From contig DUBH01000037.1 in NCBI GenBank assembly GCA_012960415.1, positions 51,005-85,286 on the forward strand: a stretch of DNA of 34,282 nucleotides. The letters are read 5' to 3'. Shown here piece after piece: positions 8,589-17,082 of this stretch; the stretch's first letter is position 1, and each line of letters starts with the position of its first letter. Source of the stretch: Henriciella sp. (GTDB lineage Bacteria; Pseudomonadota; Alphaproteobacteria; Caulobacterales; Hyphomonadaceae). Under the pieces are notes generated by a model that made no database searches, had not been told where the DNA came from, and was given only the letters and a program-made list of their open reading frames with translations. A program made the position numbers and the translations under genes.

Positions 8589-8931
8589 TAATCTCGACGA
8601 GCTTTTCATTCGGACGGCCGAGTACGGCCTTGTCGCCATTAATGCCGATTGGACGCTGAATAAGCTTCGGATTCTCGGCCATTGCCGCGAACAGCTCTTC
8701 GTCACCCATCGTCGTCGGGATATCGAATTTCTGGGCGTCCTTGTCGCGCAGGAATTCGCGAGGTGACACGCCGCCCATCTTCTTCGCGATGGCTTTCAGC
8801 TCATCAGCGCTGAGGCGCTCGCCCGCATTCATGTATTTGCGAACCTCCGGCTCGATGCCGTTTTCCTGCAGCAGGGCGAGGCCCTTCTTGGAGGAGCCGC
8901 AGCCTGGATTGTGGATCAGGATGTAGGTCAT
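8584..8931 (-). CDS. ArsC-family glutaredoxin-dependent reductase-like protein
   Basis: The 115-residue protein belongs to the ArsC/Spx thioredoxin-fold family. HNPGCGSSKK near the N-terminus carries the nucleophilic cysteine C11 of the ArsC motif. Arginines in LRDKD, QRPI and GRPNE correspond to the three oxyanion-binding arginines of glutaredoxin-coupled arsenate reductases. The protein could therefore reduce arsenate to arsenite with glutathione and glutaredoxin. There are no ars operon partners nearby (no ArsR, ArsB or Acr3), so a general redox role is equally possible. It starts 51 bp after the CoA-ester lyase-like gene, on the same strand. Confidence 0.82.
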   Translation of the reverse strand: MTYILIHNPGCGSSKKGLALLQENGIEPEVRKYMNAGERLSADELKAIAKKMGGVSPREFLRDKDAQKFDIPTTMGDEELFAAMAENPKLIQRPIGINGDKAVLGRPNEKLVEIT

Positions 8932-8982
8932 TACCTTGCCCTTTGTCTGGTCAGCGCTGATCTGGGACGCCCGGCGTCGACG

Positions 8983-9867
8983 TCAAGCGCGTGCCATCGC
9001 CTTGATAGCCTCATTAACTGCGACGATACGCTTCGCCTCTTCGAGATGCAGAAGCTCCGTCATCTTGCCATTAACCTTGAGGACGCCCTTGCCCTTATTC
9101 GCTGGGTCGGCAAAGGCGTCGATCACGTCTTTCGCCTGCGCGACATCGGCTTCGGCGGGCGCGAAGATCTCATTCGTGATCTCGATCTGGCTTGGGTGGA
9201 TCAGCGTCTTGCCGTCAAACCCCAGAAGGCGGCCCTGGCGGACTTCGGCCTCGAGGCCCGCGGCGTTCGAAATGTCATTATAGACGCCATCGATAGCGAT
9301 GATGTCATAGGCGCGGGCCGCGGCCAGCGTCAGGCCGAAGAAAGTCTGGAAAGCCGTGCGAGCCGGGTCGTTCACAGCGCGCAGCTCCTTGGCGATGTCA
9401 TTGGTGCCCATGACAAAGGCGGAAAGGCGCGTGCGGCCGGCCGCTTCGGCGATATCCTTAATGTTTAAGATGGCCTTCGGCATCTCGATCATGACCCAGA
9501 GGCCAAGATCCTTTGGGGCGCCGGCGCGAGAAAGTGCGTCATCCAGCCGGTCGATATCGCCGCCATCGATGACTTTCGGCGCCAGAATGGCGTCAGGGCC
9601 AGCCTCGACCGCCGCTTTCAGATCATCAAGGCCCCATTCGGTGTCGAGACCATTGATACGGATCACAACCTCGCGCGGGCCATAACCGCCAGCTTTCACC
9701 GCGTCACAGACGGTCTTGCGCGCTTCAAGCTTCGCCTCCGGGGCGACGGCGTCCTCAAGGTCGAGGATGACGGCGTCTGCGGCGAGCGACTTTGCCTTTT
9801 CGAGCGCGCGGGCATTGGCGCCCGGCATATAGAGACAGGAGCGGCGGGGACGATTGGCGCTGGACAT
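8983..9867 (-). CDS. HpcH/HpaI-family CoA-ester lyase (malyl-CoA thioesterase or lyase type)
   Basis: The 294-residue protein is a citrate-lyase-beta-like TIM barrel. RRSCLYMPGANARALEKA starts the barrel, LDLEDAVAP carries the conserved acidic metal-site region, VIRINGLDT carries the conserved arginine, and MIEMPKAILN carries a second acidic ligand. The text resembles (3S)-malyl-CoA thioesterase (Mcl2) and CitE-like proteins more than the Mcl1 malyl-CoA/beta-methylmalyl-CoA lyase. Proximity to the mesaconyl-CoA hydratase supports a role in the ethylmalonyl-CoA pathway. I chose the ATG at 9867 because GGAG lies 7 bases upstream and family members begin here. A longer frame to 10068 would run into the divergent gene at 9986. 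Confidence 0.82.
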   Translation of the reverse strand: MSSANRPRRSCLYMPGANARALEKAKSLAADAVILDLEDAVAPEAKLEARKTVCDAVKAGGYGPREVVIRINGLDTEWGLDDLKAAVEAGPDAILAPKVIDGGDIDRLDDALSRAGAPKDLGLWVMIEMPKAILNIKDIAEAAGRTRLSAFVMGTNDIAKELRAVNDPARTAFQTFFGLTLAAARAYDIIAIDGVYNDISNAAGLEAEVRQGRLLGFDGKTLIHPSQIEITNEIFAPAEADVAQAKDVIDAFADPANKGKGVLKVNGKMTELLHLEEAKRIVAVNEAIKAMARA

Positions 9868-9985
9868 GGAAAGGCTCCGGATAGGTTTCACTGGAGGCGC
9901 TTGTACAGGCTGCAACATCGACATGACAACCAGTTGCGGGCCTGTCACGTAGAAGCAGGACGACAGGCTTTCCCAGAGGTATCTC

Positions 9986-10495
9986 ATGCGAACAATTGCT
10001 GCCCTATTCATTGCAGGTCTTGCGGGGCTTACCGCCACCGCCGAACCGGTCACCATGCGCAAGGCCATGCAGGAGTTTCGTGATCGCGGCGCCGGGCAGA
10101 TCGAAGGCGTGCTTCTTCACGGCGTGCCAGTCATCAAGGGCACGATCGAGGAGCAGGCGTTCACAGCCTCCATGTTTCAGTGCGATGTACCTGACTATGC
10201 CTGCCGGGTGGTGATCGCGCGCAGCTGCATCGACATGATGTCGACCGATACCGGAGAAGCTCTGGAGCTTGCCAATACCTACAATATGCAGCGTGAACCG
10301 CGCGGCTATGCGCTCGTCAGCGGGGCAACTGCCGGTAGCGCCTCGCTCTGCGTCCAGTCACGCTATGACCTTGGCGGCGAGAACGTCTTCAATATGAGCG
10401 AGACGTTCGAGTGGCGCCAGACCGTGACCGAGTTTTCCGAATTTATCGAGAAAGCAAGGCGCTCTGGCGCTGCGCGCAGCCTGCTGTCGAACTAG
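9986..10495 (+). CDS. Secreted YbjN-domain-like protein
   Basis: The protein has 169 residues. It starts with a signal peptide (about residues 1-19, MRTIAALFIAGLAGLTATA) preceded by a good AGAGG ribosome-binding site. The mature part contains four cysteines, in FQCDV, YACRV, RSCID and SLCVQ. Its later text, LANTYNMQREPRGYAL followed by YDLGG and a FEWRQTVTEFSEFI helix, resembles YbjN-type sensory-regulator-like domains (PF10722). It probably acts in the periplasm; its function is unknown. It is transcribed divergently from the CoA-ester lyase gene, and its stop codon overlaps the stop of the convergent DUF302 gene. Confidence 0.7.
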   Translation: MRTIAALFIAGLAGLTATAEPVTMRKAMQEFRDRGAGQIEGVLLHGVPVIKGTIEEQAFTASMFQCDVPDYACRVVIARSCIDMMSTDTGEALELANTYNMQREPRGYALVSGATAGSASLCVQSRYDLGGENVFNMSETFEWRQTVTEFSEFIEKARRSGAARSLLSN

Positions 10496-10992
10496 CCGAT
10501 TGCCTCAGCGACTATGCCGGCCAGTGTCTCTTCGATCCTGGCGGCATTCACGCTGTCCGGATTTAGCCCATATTGGCTCACGAGCGCGCTGATGTCCTGA
10601 CGCAAGACATGGACGCCGCTGCCGGCCTCGATGACCAGAATCTTCATTGGCAATTCGATCCCGAGCGCAGGATTGGCCTGCATCAGTGGTGTCCCGGCTT
10701 GCGGATTGCCAAAAATGAAAAGCGTCGATGGCGAGAGCTCCAGGCCGGCGCCGCCCGCGCCTTCTGCATGATCGACCATGGCGAAGATGGTGAGGGGCCG
10801 CTTCTCAAGAGCCGCGCGGAGCTTTGAAACTGTGGTGACGAAATCGTTTGCGCTTTCTGCGGCGATGAGGGCCTGCGCCGCCGGCTGTTCGGCAAGCTCG
10901 GGATCAATCACCGGGCCTTGCGTTACGCTCGTCTGGCAAGCGCTGAGTGAGACTGCGGCAATGGCGGCGGCGGCTAGAAGCGATTGTTTCAT
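10492..10992 (-). CDS. DUF302 domain lipoprotein
   Basis: The 166-residue protein begins MKQSLLAAAAIAAVSLSACQ, a lipoprotein signal peptide with lipobox LSAC, so Cys19 is the predicted lipidated residue. The mature part contains a DUF302-like domain: VSKLRAALEKRPLTIFAMVDH at the start, LFIFGNPQAGTPLMQANP in the middle, and LPMKILVIE after it. DUF302 proteins are small alpha/beta domains of unclear function. The ATG at 10992 was chosen over a longer frame (to 11100) because the lipoprotein signal starts there and GGGGA lies just upstream. The stop overlaps the stop of the YbjN-like gene in the tetranucleotide CTAG. Confidence 0.85.
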   Translation of the reverse strand: MKQSLLAAAAIAAVSLSACQTSVTQGPVIDPELAEQPAAQALIAAESANDFVTTVSKLRAALEKRPLTIFAMVDHAEGAGGAGLELSPSTLFIFGNPQAGTPLMQANPALGIELPMKILVIEAGSGVHVLRQDISALVSQYGLNPDSVNAARIEETLAGIVAEAIG

Positions 10993-11079
10993 TTGAAGTC
11001 CCCGTTTTCCATCTTGAAACCTCGCAACGCGCGGCGGAGTGCTTACGTTCAGCGCTAATTGGTCGAAGAGGAGCAGGCG

Positions 11080-12198
11080 ATGAGCGATATCCGGGGCCAT
11101 GTGGCGAGCGGGTTTGAGCCTGTCCGTGAGGTTTTCACAGAGACATTCGAGGCCGGCGAGGAGCTTGGCGCTGGCTTCTGCGCCATTCTGGACGGCGAGG
11201 TGATCGTCGACATTCAGGGCGGGAAGACCTCCCGCGCGGGCGACAAGGACTGGGACGAGACGACAATTGTTCCTGTCTATTCAACGACCAAGGGCGTTTC
11301 GGCGCTCGTCATCGCTTCGATTATCGGCGAGCTGAATGAGGGCTATGAAACCCCTGTCGCTGAAGTCTGGCCTGAGTTCGCTGCCGCTGGGAAGGGTGAT
11401 GTCACGATCGGTCAGCTGCTGTCTCACCAGGCCGGTCTTGTCGGTTTCGCGGGACCGATAGACCCGGACCTCTGGCTCGATCCAGATGGGCTGGCCGCGG
11501 CGCTGGCAGAGCTCGAACCGCTCTGGGAACCGGGGACGGCGCATGGCTATCATCCGTCGACATGGGGCTATCTCGCGGGAGAAATCGTCAAGCGGATCAC
11601 CGGGCGAACGCTTGGGACCATATTGAAAGAGGATTTCTGCGGGCCAGCGGGGGTCGATTTCCAGATCGGCCTGCCGAGCGAGGATGATGACCGCGTCGCG
11701 GAGATCCAGCGTCCACGCGAGATGCCAAAACTCGGGGAAATCAATGAGTTCAGGAAGGTCGCCTTCCTCACCAAATGGTCGTCGCCCAGCCGGACAGGTG
11801 GTGAATGGAGGCGCATGGAGCAGCCAGCCGCCAACGGGCATGGCGCGGCCAAGGCGGTTGCGCAGCTCTACGGCATCTACGCAAATGGCGGGAAGCTTGG
11901 TGACAAGCAATTGATTCCAGAAGACTCTTTTCAGGAGCTGACACGCCGCCGGGTGATCGGCGATGATCTGGTGCTGCCCTTCGTGACGGAGTTCGCGGCC
12001 GGGGTGATGCGCAACAATCTCGGCATCTATGGGCCGAACCCCGAGACCCTTGCCCATTCAGGCTGGGGCGGGTCGCTCGCGCTTGGTGATCCTGACCGAC
12101 ACCTGTCGGCAGCCTATGTCATGAACAGGCAATCGAGCCATTTGCAGGGTGACCCGCGGGCGCGGCGCTTGGTGGATGCACTATACGGCTGTCTGTAG
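11080..12198 (+). CDS. Beta-lactamase-family serine hydrolase (EstB-like)
   Basis: The 372-residue protein belongs to the class C beta-lactamase/EstB-like esterase group. The catalytic S-x-x-K motif is STTK at residues 68-71. A Tyr-containing second motif lies in GYHPSTWGYLAGE (Y157 or Y164), and HSGWGG near the C-terminus corresponds to the KTG-type third motif. No signal peptide is visible, so it is likely a cytoplasmic esterase or peptidase rather than a resistance enzyme. I chose the ATG at 11080 because GAGGAG lies 6 bases upstream; the frame can be extended by only 7 residues. The gene is divergent from the DUF302 lipoprotein gene, 87 bp away. Confidence 0.88.
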   Translation: MSDIRGHVASGFEPVREVFTETFEAGEELGAGFCAILDGEVIVDIQGGKTSRAGDKDWDETTIVPVYSTTKGVSALVIASIIGELNEGYETPVAEVWPEFAAAGKGDVTIGQLLSHQAGLVGFAGPIDPDLWLDPDGLAAALAELEPLWEPGTAHGYHPSTWGYLAGEIVKRITGRTLGTILKEDFCGPAGVDFQIGLPSEDDDRVAEIQRPREMPKLGEINEFRKVAFLTKWSSPSRTGGEWRRMEQPAANGHGAAKAVAQLYGIYANGGKLGDKQLIPEDSFQELTRRRVIGDDLVLPFVTEFAAGVMRNNLGIYGPNPETLAHSGWGGSLALGDPDRHLSAAYVMNRQSSHLQGDPRARRLVDALYGCL

Positions 12199-12302
12199 GA
12201 AACTTCCGGGGTTTCCCTCATAGTTCACGGTGCAGCCATGGTGCAGTGGCGGTGTTCCTGTGGTGTTTTTGAAAACGCTGCAAAAAAAGCCGGGGACAGC
12301 AC

Positions 12303-12920
12303 ATGTTGAGCGAGATGAACTGGCTCGCCTTTCTGGGCGCAATGGCTCTGGTTGAGCTGACGCCCGGCCCGAATATGGGCTGGCTGACCGCGCTCGCCGC
12401 GCAGCAGGGTCGCCGGGTCGGCTTCATGGCAGTTGTCGGCATCACGCTTGGCCTAGCCGTCCAGCTGGTTCTGGCGGCGACGGGCTTTTCTGCCTTCATC
12501 GCGGGCAATCCGCTCGTCTACGAAGTGCTGCGCTGGGCGGGTATCGCCTTCATGCTCTACCTTGCGCTTGAGGCGTGGCGCGAGACGGGAGAAGCCTCGC
12601 CCGGCCAGGCGAAGGCGCTGGAAGGCTTTCGGCGCGGCTTCATCGCCAACCTGCTGAACCCCAAAGCGCTGGTTTTCTATATCGCGGTCGTCACGCAATT
12701 TGCGGGCAGGGGCGGTGAGGTGCCATCAGCTGGCGCAATCCTGATATTGGGCAGTTTGCACATACTCGTCGCCATTCTGGTACATGTCTGTCTCGTTCTG
12801 GCAGGGTCCCGGCTTGGCGAACAGATCGAGCATTATCGCCAGTCGCCATGGGTCCGGGCGGGGTTTGCTCTTGCCCTTATTGGGATCGCAGCGTGGATGG
12901 CGGTTTCTACGCAGCGGTGA
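12303..12920 (+). CDS. LysE/RhtB-family amino-acid exporter
   Basis: The 205-residue protein has about six hydrophobic segments. Near its N-terminus is the family motif ELTPGPNM, and an NLLNPKALVFY stretch follows in the middle. Both are characteristic of LysE/RhtB exporters, which move amino acids or homoserine-lactone-like compounds out of the cell. The substrate cannot be read from the sequence. The start ATG follows a GGGGA ribosome-binding site. A strong intrinsic terminator lies about 90 bp downstream (13006-13042). Confidence 0.92.
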   Translation: MLSEMNWLAFLGAMALVELTPGPNMGWLTALAAQQGRRVGFMAVVGITLGLAVQLVLAATGFSAFIAGNPLVYEVLRWAGIAFMLYLALEAWRETGEASPGQAKALEGFRRGFIANLLNPKALVFYIAVVTQFAGRGGEVPSAGAILILGSLHILVAILVHVCLVLAGSRLGEQIEHYRQSPWVRAGFALALIGIAAWMAVSTQR

Positions 12921-13005
12921 GCTCGCCTGAGACACGAATTGGCATAAGAATTGCTAGCGTCACGCGCGAACCGGACCTCCATCCTGATTCACATGCATCA
13001 CTCAT

Positions 13006-13042
13006 GACCGGCGGCTCATTCTGGGCCAGCCGGTCTTTTTTT
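13006..13042 (+). terminator. Intrinsic terminator after the LysE-family gene
   Basis: GACCGGC (13006-13012) pairs with GCCGGTC (13029-13035), extended by GGC/GCC across a one-base bulge, and seven T residues follow. The T-run lies on the plus strand, so it terminates the exporter transcript. It stops one base before the rarD stop codon on the other strand. Confidence 0.88.
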
Positions 13043-13043
13043 G

Positions 13044-13955
13044 CTACTCAGCGAGGCGGGCTGCGCGGGCGAGGCGGCGGGCCTTGCGCTCACCGAGGAC
13101 ACTATCGACTGTAAACACAGCCAGCGCCGTCCAGATGAGGCCGAAAGCGACCGCGTCGACTGGGCCAAATGGCTCGCGAAAAATCAGGACAGCGATCAGG
13201 AATTGCAGCGTTGGCGTCAGATACTGCATCATGCCGATCGTGGCGAGCTTGAGCCTTTTAGCGGCAAGCGCGAAAAGGATCAGCGGCACAGCCGTGATGG
13301 GTCCAGCAAGTGGAATGAGCCAATCAAGCGAAATGCCATCGCCGATCCAGCCGCCATCCGGCGTCTGTTGAAACCAGCTGAGCCAGATAAAAGCGACGGG
13401 GAAAAGAAGCGCAGTTTCAATTGCGAACCCAATTCGGCTATCGATGCTGACGGTCTTTCGCACGGCGCCATAGGCGGCAAAGCTGAAACAGAGAACGAGC
13501 GAGACCCAGGGCAGGCGTCCAAGCTCCCAAGTCAGCACCGCCACTCCGCAGGCCGCGATGGCGATTGCAATCCACTGGGCGCGCCGCAGCGTCTCTGAAA
13601 AGAAGATCATGCCCAGAAGCACGCTCACCAGCGGATTGATGAAATAGCCAAGGCTCGCCTCTGTGACGCGCTCAGCGGACACGGCCCAGATATAGAGAAG
13701 CCAGTTGGTCGCGATCAGCCCGGCAGATATGGATAGGTAGCCGAGACGGCGCGGGGTGAGGGCGCCGCGAAGGTCCCGCCACCGCCGGGCAAGGGCGATG
13801 AAGATCAGCGCTGTCGGCAGGCCCCAGAGAATACGATGGGCCAGCATCTCAATCGGGCCGACATGATCGAGCAAGCGGAAATAGAGCGGCAACCCACCCC
13901 AGATAAGGTAGGCGCCGAATCCGCAAGTCAGGCCAAGGCGCAGTTCGCTCGTCAT
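13044..13955 (-). CDS. rarD: EamA-family transporter RarD
   Basis: RarD proteins are ten-helix drug/metabolite-superfamily transporters. The N-terminal LTCGFGAYLIWGGLPLYF, the HRILWGLP stretch and the NWLLYIWAV stretch are RarD hallmarks. About ten hydrophobic helices span the protein, ending in a basic tail. The substrate is unproven; E. coli RarD was named for a chloramphenicol-sensitivity phenotype. I prefer the ATG at 13955 (303 residues) because AGGTG lies 6 bases upstream. A GTG at 13964 would add three residues without a clear ribosome-binding site. Confidence 0.9.
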   Translation of the reverse strand: MTSELRLGLTCGFGAYLIWGGLPLYFRLLDHVGPIEMLAHRILWGLPTALIFIALARRWRDLRGALTPRRLGYLSISAGLIATNWLLYIWAVSAERVTEASLGYFINPLVSVLLGMIFFSETLRRAQWIAIAIAACGVAVLTWELGRLPWVSLVLCFSFAAYGAVRKTVSIDSRIGFAIETALLFPVAFIWLSWFQQTPDGGWIGDGISLDWLIPLAGPITAVPLILFALAAKRLKLATIGMMQYLTPTLQFLIAVLIFREPFGPVDAVAFGLIWTALAVFTVDSVLGERKARRLARAARLAE

Positions 13956-14013
13956 GCGCGGCACCTAATGCGGCCGGGAGGCAATAGCCAACAAATTCCG
14001 AAGCGCGCCTGAC

Positions 14014-15321
14014 ATGGAACAGTTCAGGCCCCTTGGACGTCTTGGCGAGGTGACTGAAACAAACGCCGAAAATCAGGCAGAGCAGAGTTTCCGCACATCT
14101 GAGGAAGCCCGGCATGAGAATGCGAATGTCGGGAGCTATCACCGTGTGTGGAAGAGCGACACGGCCTTCATTGTCTCGACAGCGGCAGCCGCGATCGGTC
14201 TTGGCAATCTCTGGCGCTTTCCCTACCTGCTCGGCGAGCAGGGCGGCGGCGCCTTCCTGATTGCGTATCTTGTCTGCCTGCTGGTCGTTGCGCTGCCCAT
14301 TGCCGTGATAGAGCTGGCTGCCGGGCGCCGTACGAGAAGCGGTGTGCTGGGGGCCTTTCGTGTCGCGGGGCCCCGCAGCCGCTATTTCGGTTATGTTGTC
14401 CTGTTTCTGATCTTCCTCATCACAAGCTATTACCTGGTGCTGACCGGGTGGACATTCAGCTATGCCCTGGATGCCTTCGATGGTGATTTTCAGCCATTCG
14501 ACACCTATCAGCAGGGATGGGGCTCGCTGGTCGCGTTTCTGCTTGTGCTGGTCTTCGCCTGCATCCCCTTGTTTCTGGGCGTTGGCGCGATTGAAAAAGT
14601 TGCGTTCGTGACCGCCCCGACGCTGCTGGTCGTGCTCGCTGGTATCGGGGTCTATGCCTATCTGGAAAGTGACGGCTGGGGCCAGTCCGTTGAATTCCTG
14701 ACCGGTTTCGAGGGCGCAGATCTCATGGACGCGTCCGTCTGGTACAAGGCGCTGGGGCAGTCGTTCTACAGCCTTATGATCGGGCAGGGCTATCTGCTTA
14801 CCTATGGCCGCCACGTGGCCGCGGGTACGAACCTGCCGCGTGCTGCAGGGGTGATCGCCTTTGTAAATGCGGGCGCGGGTATCTCAGCCGGTTTCGTTCT
14901 TTTCCCTTTCGTGTTCGCGTCCGGTGCCGATCCGGCGCAGGGGCCTGAACTTATTTTCGCCGTGCTGCCAAATGCCATCAGCGAAATTCCGTTCGGCTAT
15001 GTGGTGGGCGTCTCTCTTTTCATCGCGTTCTTCCTGGCCGCGTTCACGTCTTGCGTGGCGTCACTGAAGACGATCGTGGATGGCATTTTCGGCATGCGCA
15101 TCTGCTCTTACCGCCGTGCGATGCTTATCGCAGTCGGGGCGCTCCTCATTGCCGGCCTGCCATCAGCGCTCAGCTATACCGGCTTGGAGTTGTCCATTGG
15201 CAGCGAGGCTGTGCTTGACCAGGTCGATAATCTGACGGGGTCAGCGCTGGTCATCTTCGCCGGCACTATCGGGGCGGGCCTGCTTATAAAAGCCGGACGG
15301 CACCGCAGACCGCCCAGCTGA
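14014..15321 (+). CDS. Sodium-dependent neurotransmitter-symporter-family transporter
   Basis: The 435-residue protein is an SNF/NSS-family symporter that couples sodium to uptake of amino acids or related solutes. The TM1 signature AIGLGNLWRFPYLLGEQGGG appears at about residues 60-80 after a hydrophilic N-terminal tail. About eleven hydrophobic helices follow, including a TM6-like stretch with LGQSFYSLMIGQG. The length fits bacterial members with 11 helices. The N-terminal 45 residues are polar and Glu-rich, so the exact start is less certain; ATG at 14014 has only a weak ribosome-binding site. The gene is divergent from rarD (58 bp apart) and convergent with the M28 peptidase. Confidence 0.92.
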   Translation: MEQFRPLGRLGEVTETNAENQAEQSFRTSEEARHENANVGSYHRVWKSDTAFIVSTAAAAIGLGNLWRFPYLLGEQGGGAFLIAYLVCLLVVALPIAVIELAAGRRTRSGVLGAFRVAGPRSRYFGYVVLFLIFLITSYYLVLTGWTFSYALDAFDGDFQPFDTYQQGWGSLVAFLLVLVFACIPLFLGVGAIEKVAFVTAPTLLVVLAGIGVYAYLESDGWGQSVEFLTGFEGADLMDASVWYKALGQSFYSLMIGQGYLLTYGRHVAAGTNLPRAAGVIAFVNAGAGISAGFVLFPFVFASGADPAQGPELIFAVLPNAISEIPFGYVVGVSLFIAFFLAAFTSCVASLKTIVDGIFGMRICSYRRAMLIAVGALLIAGLPSALSYTGLELSIGSEAVLDQVDNLTGSALVIFAGTIGAGLLIKAGRHRRPPS

Positions 15322-15354
15322 GACATCCCAGCCGGGCGGGTATCGGTTTAGCCC

Positions 15355-16989
15355 CTACTCGCCTTCACCTGCGAACATGTCGCCGAAGAAGTCGCCTTCA
15401 TTCCAGCTTGGACGCTCTTCCATGTTGGCCACGCTGCGGGCGATGTCGGCTTTGACAGCAGCAAAGCGGGCCAATGCGTTGAAGTTCAGCTGGTCGGCCT
15501 CATCAGACGGGCGGTGATAGTCTTCGGGGAGAAATTTCGCCTGCGCTTCAGCGCCGCCATTGGCGTGACCGGGCACCAGATACGTCGCCGGGACGCCCTG
15601 TTTCACCCAGCTATAGTGGTCTGAGCGCGTGAAGAGGCCGAGATCCGGGTTCGGGTCCGGGCTGAGCGTCAGGCCGGCACCTTCGACGGCGGCCTTCACT
15701 GGCTCATAAAGGCTGGAGCGTTCGGTGCCGAAGGCGACAACGTCTTCAAACTCATAGGTCATGATTGGCATGTCGAGATTGACGTTGGCGACTACGCCTT
15801 CGGCCGGGACGGTCGGGAAGCGGGCATAATAGTCAGAGCCGACGAGGCCTTTTTCTTCTGCCGTCACAGCAACGAAGACGACGCTGCGTTTTGGCGGGTC
15901 GAGCGAGAGGAGGCGGGCGACTTCCAGAAGGGCCGAGGTACCAGAGGCATTGTCCATGGCGCCGTTGAAGAGCGTGTCCTCATTCGGATTGAAGCTTGGC
16001 TTCACGCCTTCATGGTCGAGGTGGGCGGAGAGGACGACATATTCGCCTGCGAGCGTTTCGTCCGTGCCCGGCAGGATGGCGGCGACGTTCGGGCTGGTGA
16101 TCTCTTCATGCGTGCTGTTGGCTTCGATGCGCAGGGTGAGGCCAAGTTCGAACGGCTCTGTGCCGGTGACGGTCTCTTTGACAAGCGTGTCATAGTCCCG
16201 GCCAGCGGCCTCGATCAGTTTCTTTGCCCCTTCGATGCTCATCGTGGCGCCGGCCCGCAGGTTCGAGGCGCTTGAATGGGCATTGCCGTCAGCATCGACC
16301 CAGGTCATCGAGGCGCGGCCCATACGGTCCATAGCCGCGCGGCGTTCGAAGGAATACCGTTCCTGCGCGACAGGGTGGTAGAGGGTCACCACACCGACTG
16401 CGCCAGCTTCAGACAGGCGCTGATAGCTGGTTGAGGAATAATGGGCGCGCTCTTCAGTATTGAGGTCGCTTGGTGCGTCACGGAAGATGACGGCGATCTT
16501 GCCGTTCAGGTCGACGCCTTCGAAGTCATTCCGGCTGCCATCAGGAGCGATAAAGCCATAGCCAACAAAGACGCCGGGCGCTTCGATGACGCCCTGTTCG
16601 ACCTGCGACGAGGCGGAGATGAGGTAATCGCTGCCAAGCTCCAGCGGCAGGTTTGCGCCCTCCGTTACGGTCAGGCTTTGCGGCGCGGACTGGTCAAGCT
16701 GATAGCGAAAGAGCGGGACCTCTTGCATGAAGCTGTCGTCATCGCCGCCCGGCTGAAGCCCATAGGCGCGGAACTGTTCGGCCACATAGAGTGCAGCGAT
16801 GTCATAGCCGCGGGTGCCGGCTTCGCGGCCTTCCAGAAGGTCATCGGCGAGGAAGCGGACATGGGCCTCCACCTTTTCAGCGGACGCCGTTTCCGGCGCG
16901 GTGGCGGCATGCGCCTCTTCGGGAATGCTTGGATTGCAGGCGGTAAGCGCGAGCGCGGCCAGAAGGCCAGTAGCGGCGACGATTCTCAT
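15355..16989 (-). CDS. M28-family zinc aminopeptidase, lipoprotein
   Basis: The 544-residue protein starts with a lipoprotein signal peptide (lipobox LTAC, Cys18). A PA-like domain occupies about residues 130-260, inserted in the peptidase fold. The zinc-site residues of M28 peptidases are visible: H323 in SAHLDHEG, D346 in GAMDNASG, the E378-E379 pair in TAEEKGL, D406 in NLDM and H492 in YHRPSDE. It probably removes N-terminal amino acids from peptides at the cell envelope. The start codon lies one base after the T-run of an intrinsic terminator (16991-17042), so no independent ribosome-binding region exists outside that hairpin. Its upstream neighbour on the same strand is asd. Confidence 0.93.
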   Translation of the reverse strand: MRIVAATGLLAALALTACNPSIPEEAHAATAPETASAEKVEAHVRFLADDLLEGREAGTRGYDIAALYVAEQFRAYGLQPGGDDDSFMQEVPLFRYQLDQSAPQSLTVTEGANLPLELGSDYLISASSQVEQGVIEAPGVFVGYGFIAPDGSRNDFEGVDLNGKIAVIFRDAPSDLNTEERAHYSSTSYQRLSEAGAVGVVTLYHPVAQERYSFERRAAMDRMGRASMTWVDADGNAHSSASNLRAGATMSIEGAKKLIEAAGRDYDTLVKETVTGTEPFELGLTLRIEANSTHEEITSPNVAAILPGTDETLAGEYVVLSAHLDHEGVKPSFNPNEDTLFNGAMDNASGTSALLEVARLLSLDPPKRSVVFVAVTAEEKGLVGSDYYARFPTVPAEGVVANVNLDMPIMTYEFEDVVAFGTERSSLYEPVKAAVEGAGLTLSPDPNPDLGLFTRSDHYSWVKQGVPATYLVPGHANGGAEAQAKFLPEDYHRPSDEADQLNFNALARFAAVKADIARSVANMEERPSWNEGDFFGDMFAGEGE

Positions 16990-16990
16990 G

Positions 16991-17042
16991 AAAAAACCCC
17001 AGCTTTGTCAGATCGCTGAAAGATCGGACAAAGCCGGGGTTT
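16991..17042 (-). terminator. Intrinsic terminator between asd and the M28 peptidase gene
   Basis: On the minus strand AAACCCC/GGGGTTT, GACAAAGC-type 8-bp arms and GATC/GATC form a 19-bp stem with two single mismatches and a 7-base loop. Six T residues follow at 16996-16991. It is placed to end the asd transcript 41 bp after its stop codon. The M28 ATG begins one base beyond the T-run, so the 3' arm and T-run also form the ribosome-binding region of that gene. Confidence 0.85.
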
Positions 17043-17082
17043 AGGCAAGCTGTGTGCGGCAATCGCCGCAGCTTGTCGGCAG

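Noticed and set aside
8584-8931. Arsenic-resistance locus
   Set aside because: Only one ArsC-like gene is present, with no regulator or arsenite pump nearby.
12198-12216. GGAAAC/GTTTCC hairpin after the serine hydrolase gene as a terminator
   Set aside because: The stem is only 6 bp and no T-run follows.
13849-14814. A 321-codon open frame opposite the sodium-dependent transporter gene and the start of rarD
   Set aside because: The transporter and RarD frames carry clear family motifs; this frame spans both of their starts and has none.
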